A DNA stretch of 34,751 nt, from NCBI GenBank assembly GCA_009783055.1, contig WRHW01000021.1:1-34751 (forward strand), written 5' to 3'. The notes beneath the pieces are model-generated. The model was not told the origin of the DNA. It worked only from the letters and a program-made list of their open reading frames with translations, and did no database searches. A program made the translations under genes and the position numbers. This DNA comes from Holophagaceae bacterium (lineage in GTDB: Bacteria; Acidobacteriota; Holophagae; Holophagales; Holophagaceae). Every line of letters starts with the position of its first letter. Position 1 is the stretch's first letter. Below are positions 1-8,282 of the stretch, in pieces.

Positions 1-102
1 ACTGCCACGCCAAGTATTTTTGGAAACTTGTTATTTCGGACACGCTTGCTGGTATCTTGTTTTCTTCACCTTCCTTCTGCGGGCACTGCTTTCGCATTGC
101 CG

Positions 103-142
103 TTATACCAAGTTGCTCCCGTATGGGTGCAACTTGGTATAA
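103..142. repeat. Perfect inverted repeat built from the TTATACCAAGTTG motif
   Basis: The 14-base arm TTATACCAAGTTGC at 103-116 is repeated exactly in reverse complement at 129-142, with a 12-base loop at 117-128. Single copies of the same motif lie in other intergenic spaces at 8219-8229, 9167-9177 (reverse) and 20220-20232, so this is the paired form of a dispersed repeat. There is no T-run on either side, so it does not look like a standard intrinsic terminator. Apart from this and the related motif at 230-241, I see nothing recognisable in 1-287. Confidence 0.8.
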
Positions 143-229
143 GTGAACAACAAAAACGTAAATAGCTATATAAGCAAGTAGCAGTTGCAGAAAGCCAACA
201 AAATTGAAATAACTGAAATTGACAACTGA

Positions 230-241
230 CAATTGGTATAA
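230..241 (-). repeat. Variant of the dispersed TTATACCAA motif
   Basis: Read on the minus strand this is TTATACCAATTG, one G shorter than the TTATACCAAGTTG copies elsewhere. It is followed on that strand by TCAATT at a spacing like that in the copies at 9167 and 20220. It lies about 50 bases before the chosen start of the RlpA-like gene. A degenerate family member is the likeliest reading. Confidence 0.45.
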
Positions 242-287
242 TGGCTTATGTCGGGGCAAGAGACCTTGCATGTTTTGGTGGAGGCCT

Positions 288-1130
288 ATGAAGTTTTTTG
301 GCGTAATACCATGTAATGCCAGCCAATTCTTCCAGGTTCAATTCAAAGACATCCAGATTCACCTGGAGCGGAACCTCAGGCCGGTGTACACAGGTGGATT
401 TTTGAGATTTGTGCGTAGGATTGCGCCTAGCCTTGCCCTATTCATAGCGGCGATTTTTTGCCTCCACTGCCTAAAGCCCGTCATCAGAGTCTGGGCAGGC
501 TTGGGAAAAAAAATGATAGTAGATGGAATAAATCAAATTGGTGAAAACGTTGTTGACACCTCTTTCTATCAGACAGGGCTTGCAAGCTGGTATGGAGGAC
601 AACATGGCAGTGCCAAAGACGATTTTGAGCACCGGCTTACAGCCAGCGGGGAAATAATGGACTCTCAAGCGATGATTTGCGCCCATAAAACCTTGCCATT
701 TGGAACAATTGTCAGAGTGGAAAATTTATCCAATGGGCGCAGTACCATTCTGCGAGTTGTCGATAGAGGCCCATTCATCAAGGGGCGAATCATTGATATT
801 TCCATGCGAGCCGCAAAGGAAATAGGGATATTGGATCAAGGTGTTGCCCAAGTCCGGGTTCAGGCATATAAGGGGTTGGTGCGAACTAAATACCAACCAA
901 CAAATACCAGACCAGACTTAGCGATGATGGATTCATACCTGCCCCTATCAATAACAAATGTAAATATTCCTGCCCTATTTTTATCACTCATTGACCCAAT
1001 AGTATTGCCCAAGGGCTATCTACGGCATACCCCCTTGAAACAATTGGCTATAGCTATCCAAAATCTCCAGGATATAATCAATCGCACCAAAAAGAGGCGT
1101 TTTGAGCCATTTATCAATCGAGAGACCTAG
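288..1130 (+). CDS. RlpA-like septal ring lytic transglycosylase domain protein
   Basis: The protein (280 residues from this start) carries a double-psi beta-barrel domain of the RlpA family at about residues 97-190. It has the typical GLASWYG opening, an ASGE segment, a conserved central part (LPFGTIVRVENL) and DRGPF followed by IDIS. RlpA proteins act in the periplasm on peptidoglycan, often on glycan strands lacking stem peptides. A hydrophobic segment at about residues 45-62 is probably a membrane anchor rather than a lipobox signal, and no SPOR domain follows. The start is uncertain: ATG 288 has a GGTGGAGG just upstream, though closely spaced, and a GTG at 384 would put the hydrophobic segment nearer the N-terminus. 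The gene ends 3 bases before ispD, so the two are probably cotranscribed. Confidence 0.8.
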   Translation: MKFFGVIPCNASQFFQVQFKDIQIHLERNLRPVYTGGFLRFVRRIAPSLALFIAAIFCLHCLKPVIRVWAGLGKKMIVDGINQIGENVVDTSFYQTGLASWYGGQHGSAKDDFEHRLTASGEIMDSQAMICAHKTLPFGTIVRVENLSNGRSTILRVVDRGPFIKGRIIDISMRAAKEIGILDQGVAQVRVQAYKGLVRTKYQPTNTRPDLAMMDSYLPLSITNVNIPALFLSLIDPIVLPKGYLRHTPLKQLAIAIQNLQDIINRTKKRRFEPFINRET

Positions 1131-1133
1131 CCT

Positions 1134-1805
1134 ATGATTTATTTGGTTGTTCCAGCAGGCGGGAGCGGTTTGAGGATGGGTACAGATATTCCCAAGCAAT
1201 TTTTGGATTGGGGTGGCAAGCCCTTACTAATGGTCACAGTACAGGCTTTTTTTGCCCCGGACATGCCTAAAATTGATGGGATTGCTCTTGCCCTTCCACC
1301 AACACGAGTAGCAGAAGTTTCTGAATGGACATTCCCAGTGCCTCATTGGTGTATAAGTGGAGGCAAAACAAGACAGGAAAGCGTTTCGGCGGCAATCGCT
1401 TTGTTGCCCAACAACCCATCTGCAGTGGTAATGATCCATGATGCCGTGAGGCCATTTCCGCCATCAGTAGCAGTCTACGAGGCAGTGCAAGCACTGGGGT
1501 CTTGGGATGGCGCGGTGCTTGCCGAGGTATCCACAGACACCTTAAAACGCGTCGATAGTGATTTACAAATAATTGCCACAGAACCAAGGGAACAAATATA
1601 TCGTGCCCAAACTCCGCAAGTGGCCTTGTTAGCAACATGGAAAAAGGCCTTTGAATGGGCAACAAATAATAGCTTTGAAGGTACCGACGATGCCTCTATA
1701 TTGGAGGCGATGGGTTTACGAGTAAAAGTGATACCATCACCTTCTTCCAACCCAAAAATAACAACCCCTCAGGATTGGAACCGCTATATCAATGTAGCCA
1801 CTTGA
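1134..1805 (+). CDS. ispD: 2-C-methyl-D-erythritol 4-phosphate cytidylyltransferase
   Basis: IspD transfers CMP from CTP to methylerythritol 4-phosphate in the MEP isoprenoid pathway in the cytoplasm. The 223-residue length fits a stand-alone IspD, not an IspDF fusion. Family motifs are visible: the N-terminal CTP-binding loop (VPAGGSGLRMG then PKQF), HDAVRPF in the middle, a DTLK segment, RAQTPQ and the TDDASILEAMG region near the C-terminus. The ATG follows the RlpA-like stop by 3 bases, with GAGAG upstream as a ribosome-binding site. Its last 17 bases overlap the 3' end of the convergent dnaE. Confidence 0.95.
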   Translation: MIYLVVPAGGSGLRMGTDIPKQFLDWGGKPLLMVTVQAFFAPDMPKIDGIALALPPTRVAEVSEWTFPVPHWCISGGKTRQESVSAAIALLPNNPSAVVMIHDAVRPFPPSVAVYEAVQALGSWDGAVLAEVSTDTLKRVDSDLQIIATEPREQIYRAQTPQVALLATWKKAFEWATNNSFEGTDDASILEAMGLRVKVIPSPSSNPKITTPQDWNRYINVAT

Positions 1806-4800
1806 TCGTACATCCAGTCTTGGTTTTTAATTGCTCTGCCAGGTCGGGGTTGAAGGCTAGTCCTAGTTTAGACCCTGCCCTGATATCTACAATTTCACCG
1901 GTTGTGGCCTTATATTTTAGCAATAGGGGCAGATTGCCCTTGTTTTGTTTCAAAAAATCCAATAATGTTTGCGGATATTCGCCTTGGGGCAGTTCAATTA
2001 TTGCCCCGGTGAAGCCACGTCCCTGAAAATGTTCTAGAGGCTCTAATTTTTTTACATATACCTTAATATTTATTTGCTCGCTAGATTCCTCCTCGTCTTC
2101 ACGATGGGTATCCGCACTTTCTATCCGTAGCTCCCCGGTTGCCATCAGTAAGGTATCTGGCATTGCCAAGTGTTTGTAGGTAGCAAAAGGCTTTGTTTTC
2201 TGCTTGGTTGCTTGGTCAAATGAAGTAGCCATAAGCAAGGCTTCGGCCTTATCTTTTAAGTCTTCAAGCGTGATGATTGCCCATTGTTCATTATTTTTGT
2301 TGGTCTTGATGATCACTTCAGATGCCAGGCCAGCAATAAAAACTTCATCTTTGTCCTTTAACTTTCCTGCGGCAATCAATTCTTTCAGGTGCGCTATATT
2401 ACCGCTGGTGTGTACTTTTATTGCATCGACATATTCTTCAAGCGGATGCCCCGAAACATATAGGCCTAAAACTTCCCGCTCAGCCTTGAGCCTCTCTCGG
2501 CGGTTCCAAGGGGTTACGCCCTCTGGAATTGTCCATGATTCGCCAATAGAGGCCATTTCAGCGTCATCAAAGAGACCCACCATACCACTAGCGGCCTTAC
2601 TGCCCCTACTGGCACTTTCGATGATATTTGGTAGTCCTTGTAGTATGGCGGCCCGATTTGGCTCCATGCTGTCGAATGCCCCAGCCTTAATTAGGCTTTC
2701 CCATACTTTTTTGTTTGCTTTTTGCAGGTCAGAACTTTTTAGGGTATGGAAAATATCCTCAAATCCGCCTTCAGCCTCCCTGGCCTCCATTACTGCCTTT
2801 AGCGCGGCTTCCCCTATACCCTTAATAGCCGCCAACCCAAAGCGAATTTTTCCATCCTTTGTTATCGTAAAATCCTCGTTGCTTTCATTTATGTCCGGGC
2901 CTAGCACCTGTATACCTTGCTCTTTGCAGTTTGCGATATATTTTGCAATATCCTCCGTGCGCTGACTCTTCGTACTAAGTAAGCCAGCCATAAACTCTGT
3001 CGTGTAATTTGCCTTCAGATATGCAGTCTCAAAGGCAATCATAGCATAGGCCGCACTATGGGATTTATTAAAGCCATAGCCTCCAAAATGTACTATGACA
3101 TCAAAGAGCTCTGCCACCTTGTTCTCCGTAAATCCCCTAGCCAAAGCCCTTTCAATAAAGCCTTCCTTTTCCTTTTTCATTTTTTCTGTATCTTTTTTCC
3201 CCATTGCACGGCGCAGTTCGTCCGCCTCCCCAAGGCTATAACCAGCTATTGCCTGGGCTATTTGCATCACTTGTTCTTGATACAGGATCACCCCATAAGT
3301 AGGTTTCAGGATTGGCTCTAGCTCAGGCATTAAGTAGTCAATCTGCTCTCGCCCATGCCTTCTGTTGACATACGTTTCACCCATGCCTGCGCCCAGGGGG
3401 CCAGGGCGGAATAGGGCATTCAATGCTATGAGGTCATCGAAGCGGTCGGGCTGGAGTGCGCGTAGCAGTTGCCTCATACCCCCAGATTCAAACTGAAAAA
3501 CTCCATCGGTGTCACCCAAACAGAAGAGGCGTAATGTCTTTGGGTCGTCAAAGCTACGGACAGACACTAGGTCTACAGGTTTGCCGTGTCGTTTTGCAAT
3601 ATACTCCTGAATTATTGTTATCTGGGTTAGGGTTTCCAATCCCAAGAAGTCCACCTTTAGCAGGCCAGCTAATTCGGCATCCACCTTGTCGTACTGCAAC
3701 ATTACCTTATTGTCTTTGTCCTTGCATAGTGGAGCAAATTCAGTTAACTCATCAGGCGCAATGATTATTCCAGCGGCATGTACCCCTGCGTTTCGAGCAA
3801 TGCCATCAAGTTTGGAAGCTATATCCAAGATTTCCTTCTCGCCCTGGTCATCTTTTATGTAGCGTCCCCGTAGCTGTTCGGATTTTTCTATGGCTCCCCT
3901 AACGGTGATGCCTAATTCCTTCGGCACAAGTTTATTTAGGTCGTTTGACCAATTAACCTCTTTTTGAAAAACCCTTGCGACATCCTTAATCGCCGCCCTA
4001 GCCTTCATCTTATTGACGGTGACAATGTTGCAAACCCTATTCCTTCCGTATTTTTCTGTCACATAGTCAATCACGCTCTGTCGCCCATCGCGACAGAAGT
4101 CTATATCCACGTCTGGTAGCGAAACGCGTTCTGGATTAAGGAATCTCTCAAAGAGCAACCCGTACTGCATGGGGTCTATGTCAGTTATTTTGAGTGCCCA
4201 TGCCACAATGCTACCAGCGGCAGAGCCGCGTCCAGGGCCAACAGGCACACCCATTTCCCTGGACTTGGCGATAAAATCCCACACCATCATAAAGTAGCCC
4301 GGAAAACCCATCTTGAGGATAGTGGATAATTCAAACTCAAGGCGTTCTCTGTAGGCCTTCTCTGGATGCTTTAGCCATCCATTTGCCCAGAGGGGGCGAC
4401 TTTCTGCAATGCGTTTTTCGAACCACTCCCTAGAAATATGAACAAAATAGCCATCTAACTCAAAGCCATCAGGGACAGGAAAGTTGGGAGTGACAGGTTT
4501 TCTCTTAAGAGGAAAGGAGTCAATTTTGGAGGCTATTTCCAGCGTTCTTTCCAGCAAATCTGGTCTTTCAGGAAAAAGGAGAGCCATTTCCGCCGGAGTT
4601 TTAACATAAAACTGATCGCCAGGGAAACGCATCCGGTCGGTATCAGTCTTTACCTTTTTTGTGCCTATGCAGAGCAGTGTGTCATGTAGGTCTGCATCGC
4701 CATGATCTAAATAATGAGAGTCATTAGTTAGCACTAGCGGAATGCCTGTTCTTTTGCTCAATTCAAACTGGAGGGGTATTATCTGTTTTTCAGGCTCTAA

Positions 4801-5388
4801 ACCCTGATCCTCAATTTCCAGATAGTAGTCGTCGCCAAAAATTTCCTTATATTCCCTAGCTACCTTTTCGGCAGACTCCATATTGCCAGAAAGTAGCTTT
4901 GCCTGTACTTCTCCCCCCAAACAGGCCGAAAGGCAGATCAAGCCATCCGAATACTGCGCCAATAATTCCTTGTCAATCCGAGGCTTATAATAAAAACCTT
5001 CAGTAAATCCAAGTGTTACGAGCTTAGATAGATTGGTAAATCCCTGGGGATTTTTTGCCAGTAACACTAAGTGGTAGCCCGAATCCCTCTGTCCAGATTG
5101 GTCATGGCAGTCCTCCAACCCCTCCGATACAGAAGCTACAGCCTCAGTCTTGCGCTCATGGCGAGAACGGGGGGCTACATACACCTCGCATCCAAATATG
5201 GGTTTTACTGCGCCATTAGTTTTTTCACACTCCACAAAAAGGCGCATTACCCCAAACATATTGCCGTGGTCGGTGATAGCCACAGCCGGCATACCCTCCC
5301 TAACACACTTTTCAACCAAGTCCGGAATGCGGGTAAGGCCATCAAGTAGGCTGTACTCGGTATGGGTGTGGAGGTGAACAAAGGTCAT
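1789..5388 (-). CDS. dnaE: DNA polymerase III subunit alpha
   Basis: This is the catalytic subunit of the replicative polymerase, 1199 residues, slightly longer than the E. coli protein and of the DnaE1 layout. The N-terminus is a PHP domain beginning HLHTHTEYSLLDG with AITDHGNMFG after it. The polymerase active-site triad is visible as D426 and D428 in PDVDIDF (D430 is also present) and the later aspartate in KVDFLGLETL. A GPGRGSAAGS glycine-rich segment precedes the catalytic motif. The helix-hairpin-helix and OB-fold regions follow, and the C-terminus ends KWLH. The start is followed directly by the conserved PHP sequence, although no clear Shine-Dalgarno is seen. Its 3' end overlaps ispD. 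Confidence 0.97.
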   Translation of the reverse strand: MTFVHLHTHTEYSLLDGLTRIPDLVEKCVREGMPAVAITDHGNMFGVMRLFVECEKTNGAVKPIFGCEVYVAPRSRHERKTEAVASVSEGLEDCHDQSGQRDSGYHLVLLAKNPQGFTNLSKLVTLGFTEGFYYKPRIDKELLAQYSDGLICLSACLGGEVQAKLLSGNMESAEKVAREYKEIFGDDYYLEIEDQGLEPEKQIIPLQFELSKRTGIPLVLTNDSHYLDHGDADLHDTLLCIGTKKVKTDTDRMRFPGDQFYVKTPAEMALLFPERPDLLERTLEIASKIDSFPLKRKPVTPNFPVPDGFELDGYFVHISREWFEKRIAESRPLWANGWLKHPEKAYRERLEFELSTILKMGFPGYFMMVWDFIAKSREMGVPVGPGRGSAAGSIVAWALKITDIDPMQYGLLFERFLNPERVSLPDVDIDFCRDGRQSVIDYVTEKYGRNRVCNIVTVNKMKARAAIKDVARVFQKEVNWSNDLNKLVPKELGITVRGAIEKSEQLRGRYIKDDQGEKEILDIASKLDGIARNAGVHAAGIIIAPDELTEFAPLCKDKDNKVMLQYDKVDAELAGLLKVDFLGLETLTQITIIQEYIAKRHGKPVDLVSVRSFDDPKTLRLFCLGDTDGVFQFESGGMRQLLRALQPDRFDDLIALNALFRPGPLGAGMGETYVNRRHGREQIDYLMPELEPILKPTYGVILYQEQVMQIAQAIAGYSLGEADELRRAMGKKDTEKMKKEKEGFIERALARGFTENKVAELFDVIVHFGGYGFNKSHSAAYAMIAFETAYLKANYTTEFMAGLLSTKSQRTEDIAKYIANCKEQGIQVLGPDINESNEDFTITKDGKIRFGLAAIKGIGEAALKAVMEAREAEGGFEDIFHTLKSSDLQKANKKVWESLIKAGAFDSMEPNRAAILQGLPNIIESASRGSKAASGMVGLFDDAEMASIGESWTIPEGVTPWNRRERLKAEREVLGLYVSGHPLEEYVDAIKVHTSGNIAHLKELIAAGKLKDKDEVFIAGLASEVIIKTNKNNEQWAIITLEDLKDKAEALLMATSFDQATKQKTKPFATYKHLAMPDTLLMATGELRIESADTHREDEEESSEQINIKVYVKKLEPLEHFQGRGFTGAIIELPQGEYPQTLLDFLKQNKGNLPLLLKYKATTGEIVDIRAGSKLGLAFNPDLAEQLKTKTGCTIKWLH

Positions 5389-5440
5389 AGGTATATTCTA
5401 TTGAAGTTGAGCCATTTTTGGACAGGTTGTTGGAGATAAA

Positions 5441-5640
5441 TTATAGCGGTTCAGCTTTTTGTAGTTGAATTGCTATATGCTAAGGAGTTGCCTACATAAC
5501 GAAGGTGACGCTGGGAAAGAACTTCCTAGCGTGCCTCAATAGCTATATGCTTACCACGATCTCACAATAACCAAATCCGTGGTTATGGTTTCAAATCATA
5601 ATCCTTTAGGGAATATTCTCAATAGTTGAATTGCTATAAC
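5441..5640. repeat. Repeat-rich non-coding segment, MITE-like
   Basis: The 332-base gap between dnaE and the next gene is mostly this segment. TAGTTGAATTGCTATA occurs exactly twice, at 5462-5477 and 5623-5638. GCTATATGCT occurs at 5472-5481 and 5542-5551. The left edge (TTATAGCGGTTCA, 5441-5453) is an imperfect inverted match of the right edge (TTGAATTGCTATAA), so the whole resembles a roughly 200-base element with terminal inverted repeats. No open frame or transposase is present. A MITE or a decayed insertion end is plausible but unproven from one copy. Confidence 0.45.
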
Positions 5641-5658
5641 TTTCGGCCACTAGCCACC

Positions 5659-5688
5659 CCACCGTGCAATCCCATGGTTGCACGGTGG
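5659..5688. other. Strong hairpin downstream of the small secreted-protein gene
   Basis: Arms at 5659-5671 and 5676-5688 pair over 13 positions (11 Watson-Crick at the base, then one G-U and one G-C), leaving a CCAT loop. It lies about 30 bases beyond the stop of the minus-strand gene ending at 5721. No T-run follows on either strand, so an mRNA 3'-end stabiliser or a repeat remnant is as likely as a terminator. Confidence 0.6.
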
Positions 5689-5720
5689 TATTAAGGTATA
5701 CAGTCAAGCAGGGAAGTAAT

Positions 5721-6053
5721 CTAATCTGGTTTACGAACTGTTACATAGGAATTTTCAGGAACGCTCATTCCAAGGTTAATCTGAGCTGTGCCACTACCTC
5801 TTACTCCCGGGGTCCTAGGGCCAACTCTGGCCGATCTAGGAGTGATAATGACCCTACCATCTGGGCCATGGACTTGCCAAATCACGGTGTGAGTTTTATC
5901 CTTAGAGTCGTTACTTAAAATAACATACTGCCAGTTTGAAGTTAGCTGGGCACTAACACAATCGCCATTAATGTAGCATGTCGCCTGTGCAGATGACGGC
6001 AATGAAGCACCTCCAACTAAAGCTGCTATTGCGAAAAAACGTTTAAGGGTCAT
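5721..6053 (-). CDS. Small secreted protein of unknown function
   Basis: The 110-residue product begins with a classic signal peptide: two basic residues at positions 4-5, a hydrophobic stretch to about residue 16 and a likely cleavage site after AQA. The mature part starts TCYINGDCVSA, so two cysteines six residues apart could form a disulfide; no others follow. The rest is polar and rich in beta-strand-like segments, with a central TVIWQVHGPDGRV. I do not recognise a family. The start at 6053 is well supported: the minus strand reads GAGGAGGT about 6 bases before the ATG, a near-ideal ribosome-binding site, and a signal peptide follows at once. It diverges from the repressor gene at 6220 across a palindrome-rich spacer and may be under its control. 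Confidence 0.75.
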   Translation of the reverse strand: MTLKRFFAIAALVGGASLPSSAQATCYINGDCVSAQLTSNWQYVILSNDSKDKTHTVIWQVHGPDGRVIITPRSARVGPRTPGVRGSGTAQINLGMSVPENSYVTVRKPD

Positions 6054-6144
6054 AATCGACCTCCTCAAAAAAAATAGATTGATGATTGCTGGGTGGTTAT
6101 CCCAACAGAAAACGCCTAAATGGACAGGCGACTTTCGACCATAA

Positions 6145-6163
6145 TATATTATTAAATAATATA
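6145..6163. promoter_or_regulatory. 19-base perfect palindrome, candidate operator
   Basis: TATATTATT and AATAATATA are exact reverse complements around a single central A. The site lies between the divergent secreted-protein and repressor genes, about 57 bases before the repressor start. Its AT-richness means it could overlap a promoter. Binding by the adjacent repressor is an inference. Confidence 0.5.
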
Positions 6164-6175
6164 CAGTCAATCAAA

Positions 6176-6194
6176 ATTTCATATATGATGAAAT
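6176..6194. promoter_or_regulatory. Second inverted repeat (ATTTCAT-5-ATGAAAT), candidate operator
   Basis: Seven-base perfect arms at 6176-6182 and 6188-6194 are separated by ATATG. The site lies 25 bases before the repressor ATG and overlaps a TATGAT (6184-6189) that could be a -10 element. Its sequence differs from the palindrome at 6145, so the two may bind different proteins. Confidence 0.4.
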
Positions 6195-6219
6195 GATTGA
6201 GCCTATGCGAAATTAGATT

Positions 6220-6876
6220 ATGGATGTTTGGCCACAAAGAGATGTCTTCAGGAAAGCACTGGAGGAATTCCAGGGTAGGACCGGCAAAACCCATGCTGAA
6301 ATAGCCACAACCCTTGGGCTAGCAAAGTCCAGCTTCAGGGGTATCCTATATAGTAAAAGCGTTAGGCCATCACTCTCAGTACTCGAAAAAGCTTCAGCCC
6401 TCTTCGATATATCTATCAAAAAATTCATTACCGACCCAAGAGCTACGCCATTTGAAGGCTTAGAGGTTTTTCCGATACCAAGATTCAACTCCAGTATAGA
6501 GGCTACTCGCAAAGATGATGAGCTTTCTGGAAATCATCGGAGCGAAATCATCTATGTCGATATGACCCGTTTAAGAAAAATGGGCATCCACCCAAACGAT
6601 CTTTGCTACATCGATATTGAAGACGACAGTATGGAGCCATCCTTTTATTGCCATGACAGGTTGTTGGTTGATTTGAATGCAATGATGTCGGGCTTTAAGA
6701 CGGGTGCATGGATGTTGATGTCCGGTAACTCTGTGATGGTAAAGCGGGTCCAGCTTGTCGGGTGCGACCAGTACCAAGCATCCAGCGACAACATGGTATA
6801 TCCACCCTTCATGCTCGATGGCCACTGTCAACTGCTGGGTAGGATTGTTTCGTTAGAGAGAGTCAGGTTTTTTTGA
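6220..6876 (+). CDS. LexA/CI-like transcriptional repressor with HTH and S24 peptidase domain
   Basis: The 218-residue protein has an N-terminal helix-turn-helix at about residues 18-45 (AEIATTLGLAKSSFRGIL) and a C-terminal S24 domain from about residue 105. The serine-lysine dyad is visible: S137 in DDSMEPSF and K175 in SVMVKRV. This arrangement is typical of phage-type repressors that autocleave with RecA or use the S24 fold for dimerisation. I see no obvious Ala-Gly cleavage site between the domains, so self-cleavage is uncertain. No phage structural genes lie nearby; it may be a prophage relic or a domesticated regulator of the divergent secreted-protein gene. No clear Shine-Dalgarno precedes the ATG. 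Confidence 0.88.
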   Translation: MDVWPQRDVFRKALEEFQGRTGKTHAEIATTLGLAKSSFRGILYSKSVRPSLSVLEKASALFDISIKKFITDPRATPFEGLEVFPIPRFNSSIEATRKDDELSGNHRSEIIYVDMTRLRKMGIHPNDLCYIDIEDDSMEPSFYCHDRLLVDLNAMMSGFKTGAWMLMSGNSVMVKRVQLVGCDQYQASSDNMVYPPFMLDGHCQLLGRIVSLERVRFF

Positions 6877-6911
6877 GTAGCAAAAGTCTCTAATCCCTAT
6901 TTCCCTATCCC

Positions 6912-8138
6912 CTAACTTTCCAGCGGTGAGGGCAAATCTTTTAGGGAATATTCGGCCATTACTTCATCCATGTCTTTGACAATCTTTGCATCGATCTGAC
7001 CTTTGTCTGCCATGTCGTTGAGTATGGGCATGGTATCGGCATGTGAGCGGGCATCGTGGTATGGCCTCTTTTCGCAAACAGCTTGATAAATATCAATGCA
7101 ACCAATTAGGCGGGAGTTAAAGTCTAGCTCTTCGCCACTCTTACCAAAAGAATAGCCTTTTCCATCAATTTTTTCGTGGTGATTGGCCGCCCAATCCCTT
7201 ATCTTTTCAAAGCCTGGCACCCTGCCTAGCCAATCATGGGAGTGCCTTACATGTTCTTTAATAATCCCAAATTCCTCGTCAGTAAGGCGGCCTGGCTTTT
7301 CTAAAACTGCTGTAGGTGTTGCAATCTTACCTATGTCATGTAGCCCGGCGGCCAAAAATAGTGCCGCTTTGTCTTCTTTTGAATAGCCATAGTGCTCGGC
7401 CATTCGCCACGCTCGGTTGGCTATTTGGGCGGTATGTCTGTGTGTAAACTCCGACTTGTAGTCAATCACTCTTGCAACAAAACCTGCGATGCGGATTACG
7501 CTGGGGTCACTTAATTCTACTTCCCACTTTGGTAGGCAATGTTCGATAGTCTGATAAATGTTTTCATCCTTCAAACACTCCAGCATTTCTTCATCCAACA
7601 CTTCCAATAGGGCATTCATTGCTGTGCGAGTAGAATAGGCTTCTGCCTCCCTTTCTAACTTGTCCTTAAGTGACGGCAGGTCGGCGGGGGTGATCCTCTG
7701 GAGGTGGTAGGTGGCATCCACCAAGTCTGCCGCCGCTATTAGCGCGGCCTCTTCAGGATATTCGCCCTCCCGCTTGCGGTATGGGCCTTTGCCTGTGCCC
7801 CTCTCGTGATGATACAAAATAAAACCATCTATATTTGTTTTGAATGGCAACCATGAAACATTTGCCTGACCCACCTCGCAATGAAGATTCATATTTCGTT
7901 CAATACCTACTCCCTGCTTTTCTGCAAGACTGTATTCGGTCAGGGCGTTGTCATGAAACATGGCGCAAATAGCCATAGATATTAGCTTGTCTTCATCATA
8001 GCCCAGATGTCTCCCCATCGCGGCAGAAATCACACCTATCCTCATGCCGTGCCTTTCGCTTGCCCCAAGTTGTTCCTGCTCAATGATGTCCAGGGCATTG
8101 GAAAAAACACAACACAGCATATCCATAGCGATTTTCAT
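6912..8138 (-). CDS. Tandem HD-GYP domain protein (putative cyclic-di-GMP phosphodiesterase)
   Basis: HD-GYP proteins hydrolyse cyclic di-GMP through a metal centre. This 408-residue protein appears to hold two copies of the domain. The C-terminal copy (about 230-385) has HDIGK (H267, D268) and H320-H321-E322 followed by DGKGYS, where the final proline of GYP is replaced by S330. The N-terminal copy (about 25-165) has FHDNAL and a degenerate HHERGTGKGPY plus an AADLVDATYH segment. No receiver, PAS or membrane domain is attached. Metal ligands in the second copy look intact, so activity is plausible; the first copy may be structural or regulatory. TTAGGA upstream of the ATG is a weak ribosome-binding site. 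Confidence 0.85.
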   Translation of the reverse strand: MKIAMDMLCCVFSNALDIIEQEQLGASERHGMRIGVISAAMGRHLGYDEDKLISMAICAMFHDNALTEYSLAEKQGVGIERNMNLHCEVGQANVSWLPFKTNIDGFILYHHERGTGKGPYRKREGEYPEEAALIAAADLVDATYHLQRITPADLPSLKDKLEREAEAYSTRTAMNALLEVLDEEMLECLKDENIYQTIEHCLPKWEVELSDPSVIRIAGFVARVIDYKSEFTHRHTAQIANRAWRMAEHYGYSKEDKAALFLAAGLHDIGKIATPTAVLEKPGRLTDEEFGIIKEHVRHSHDWLGRVPGFEKIRDWAANHHEKIDGKGYSFGKSGEELDFNSRLIGCIDIYQAVCEKRPYHDARSHADTMPILNDMADKGQIDAKIVKDMDEVMAEYSLKDLPSPLES

Positions 8139-8218
8139 ATTGTAGTCCTAACCTGTTACCAATGTCATATTTTGACTTATTTCACTAACGCTACACAGGG
8201 ATAATAATAACATGGGTC

Positions 8219-8229
8219 ATACCAAGTTG
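8219..8229 (+). repeat. Copy of the dispersed ATACCAAGTTG motif
   Basis: Exact ATACCAAGTTG in the spacer between the divergent HD-GYP and radical SAM genes. It sits inside a small inverted arrangement (GGGTC at 8214-8218, GACCC at 8239-8243). It matches the arms of the 103-142 hairpin. Confidence 0.65.
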
Positions 8230-8282
8230 TGCCGATTCGACCCAGTTTGGAAAAAAGCAGTTTTTTTCTGGATTTTTGATCA

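Noticed and set aside
2204-2965. Long plus-strand open frame inside dnaE
   Set aside because: It lies antisense to a clearly conserved polymerase, has a serine-rich composition typical of shadow frames and no ribosome-binding site.
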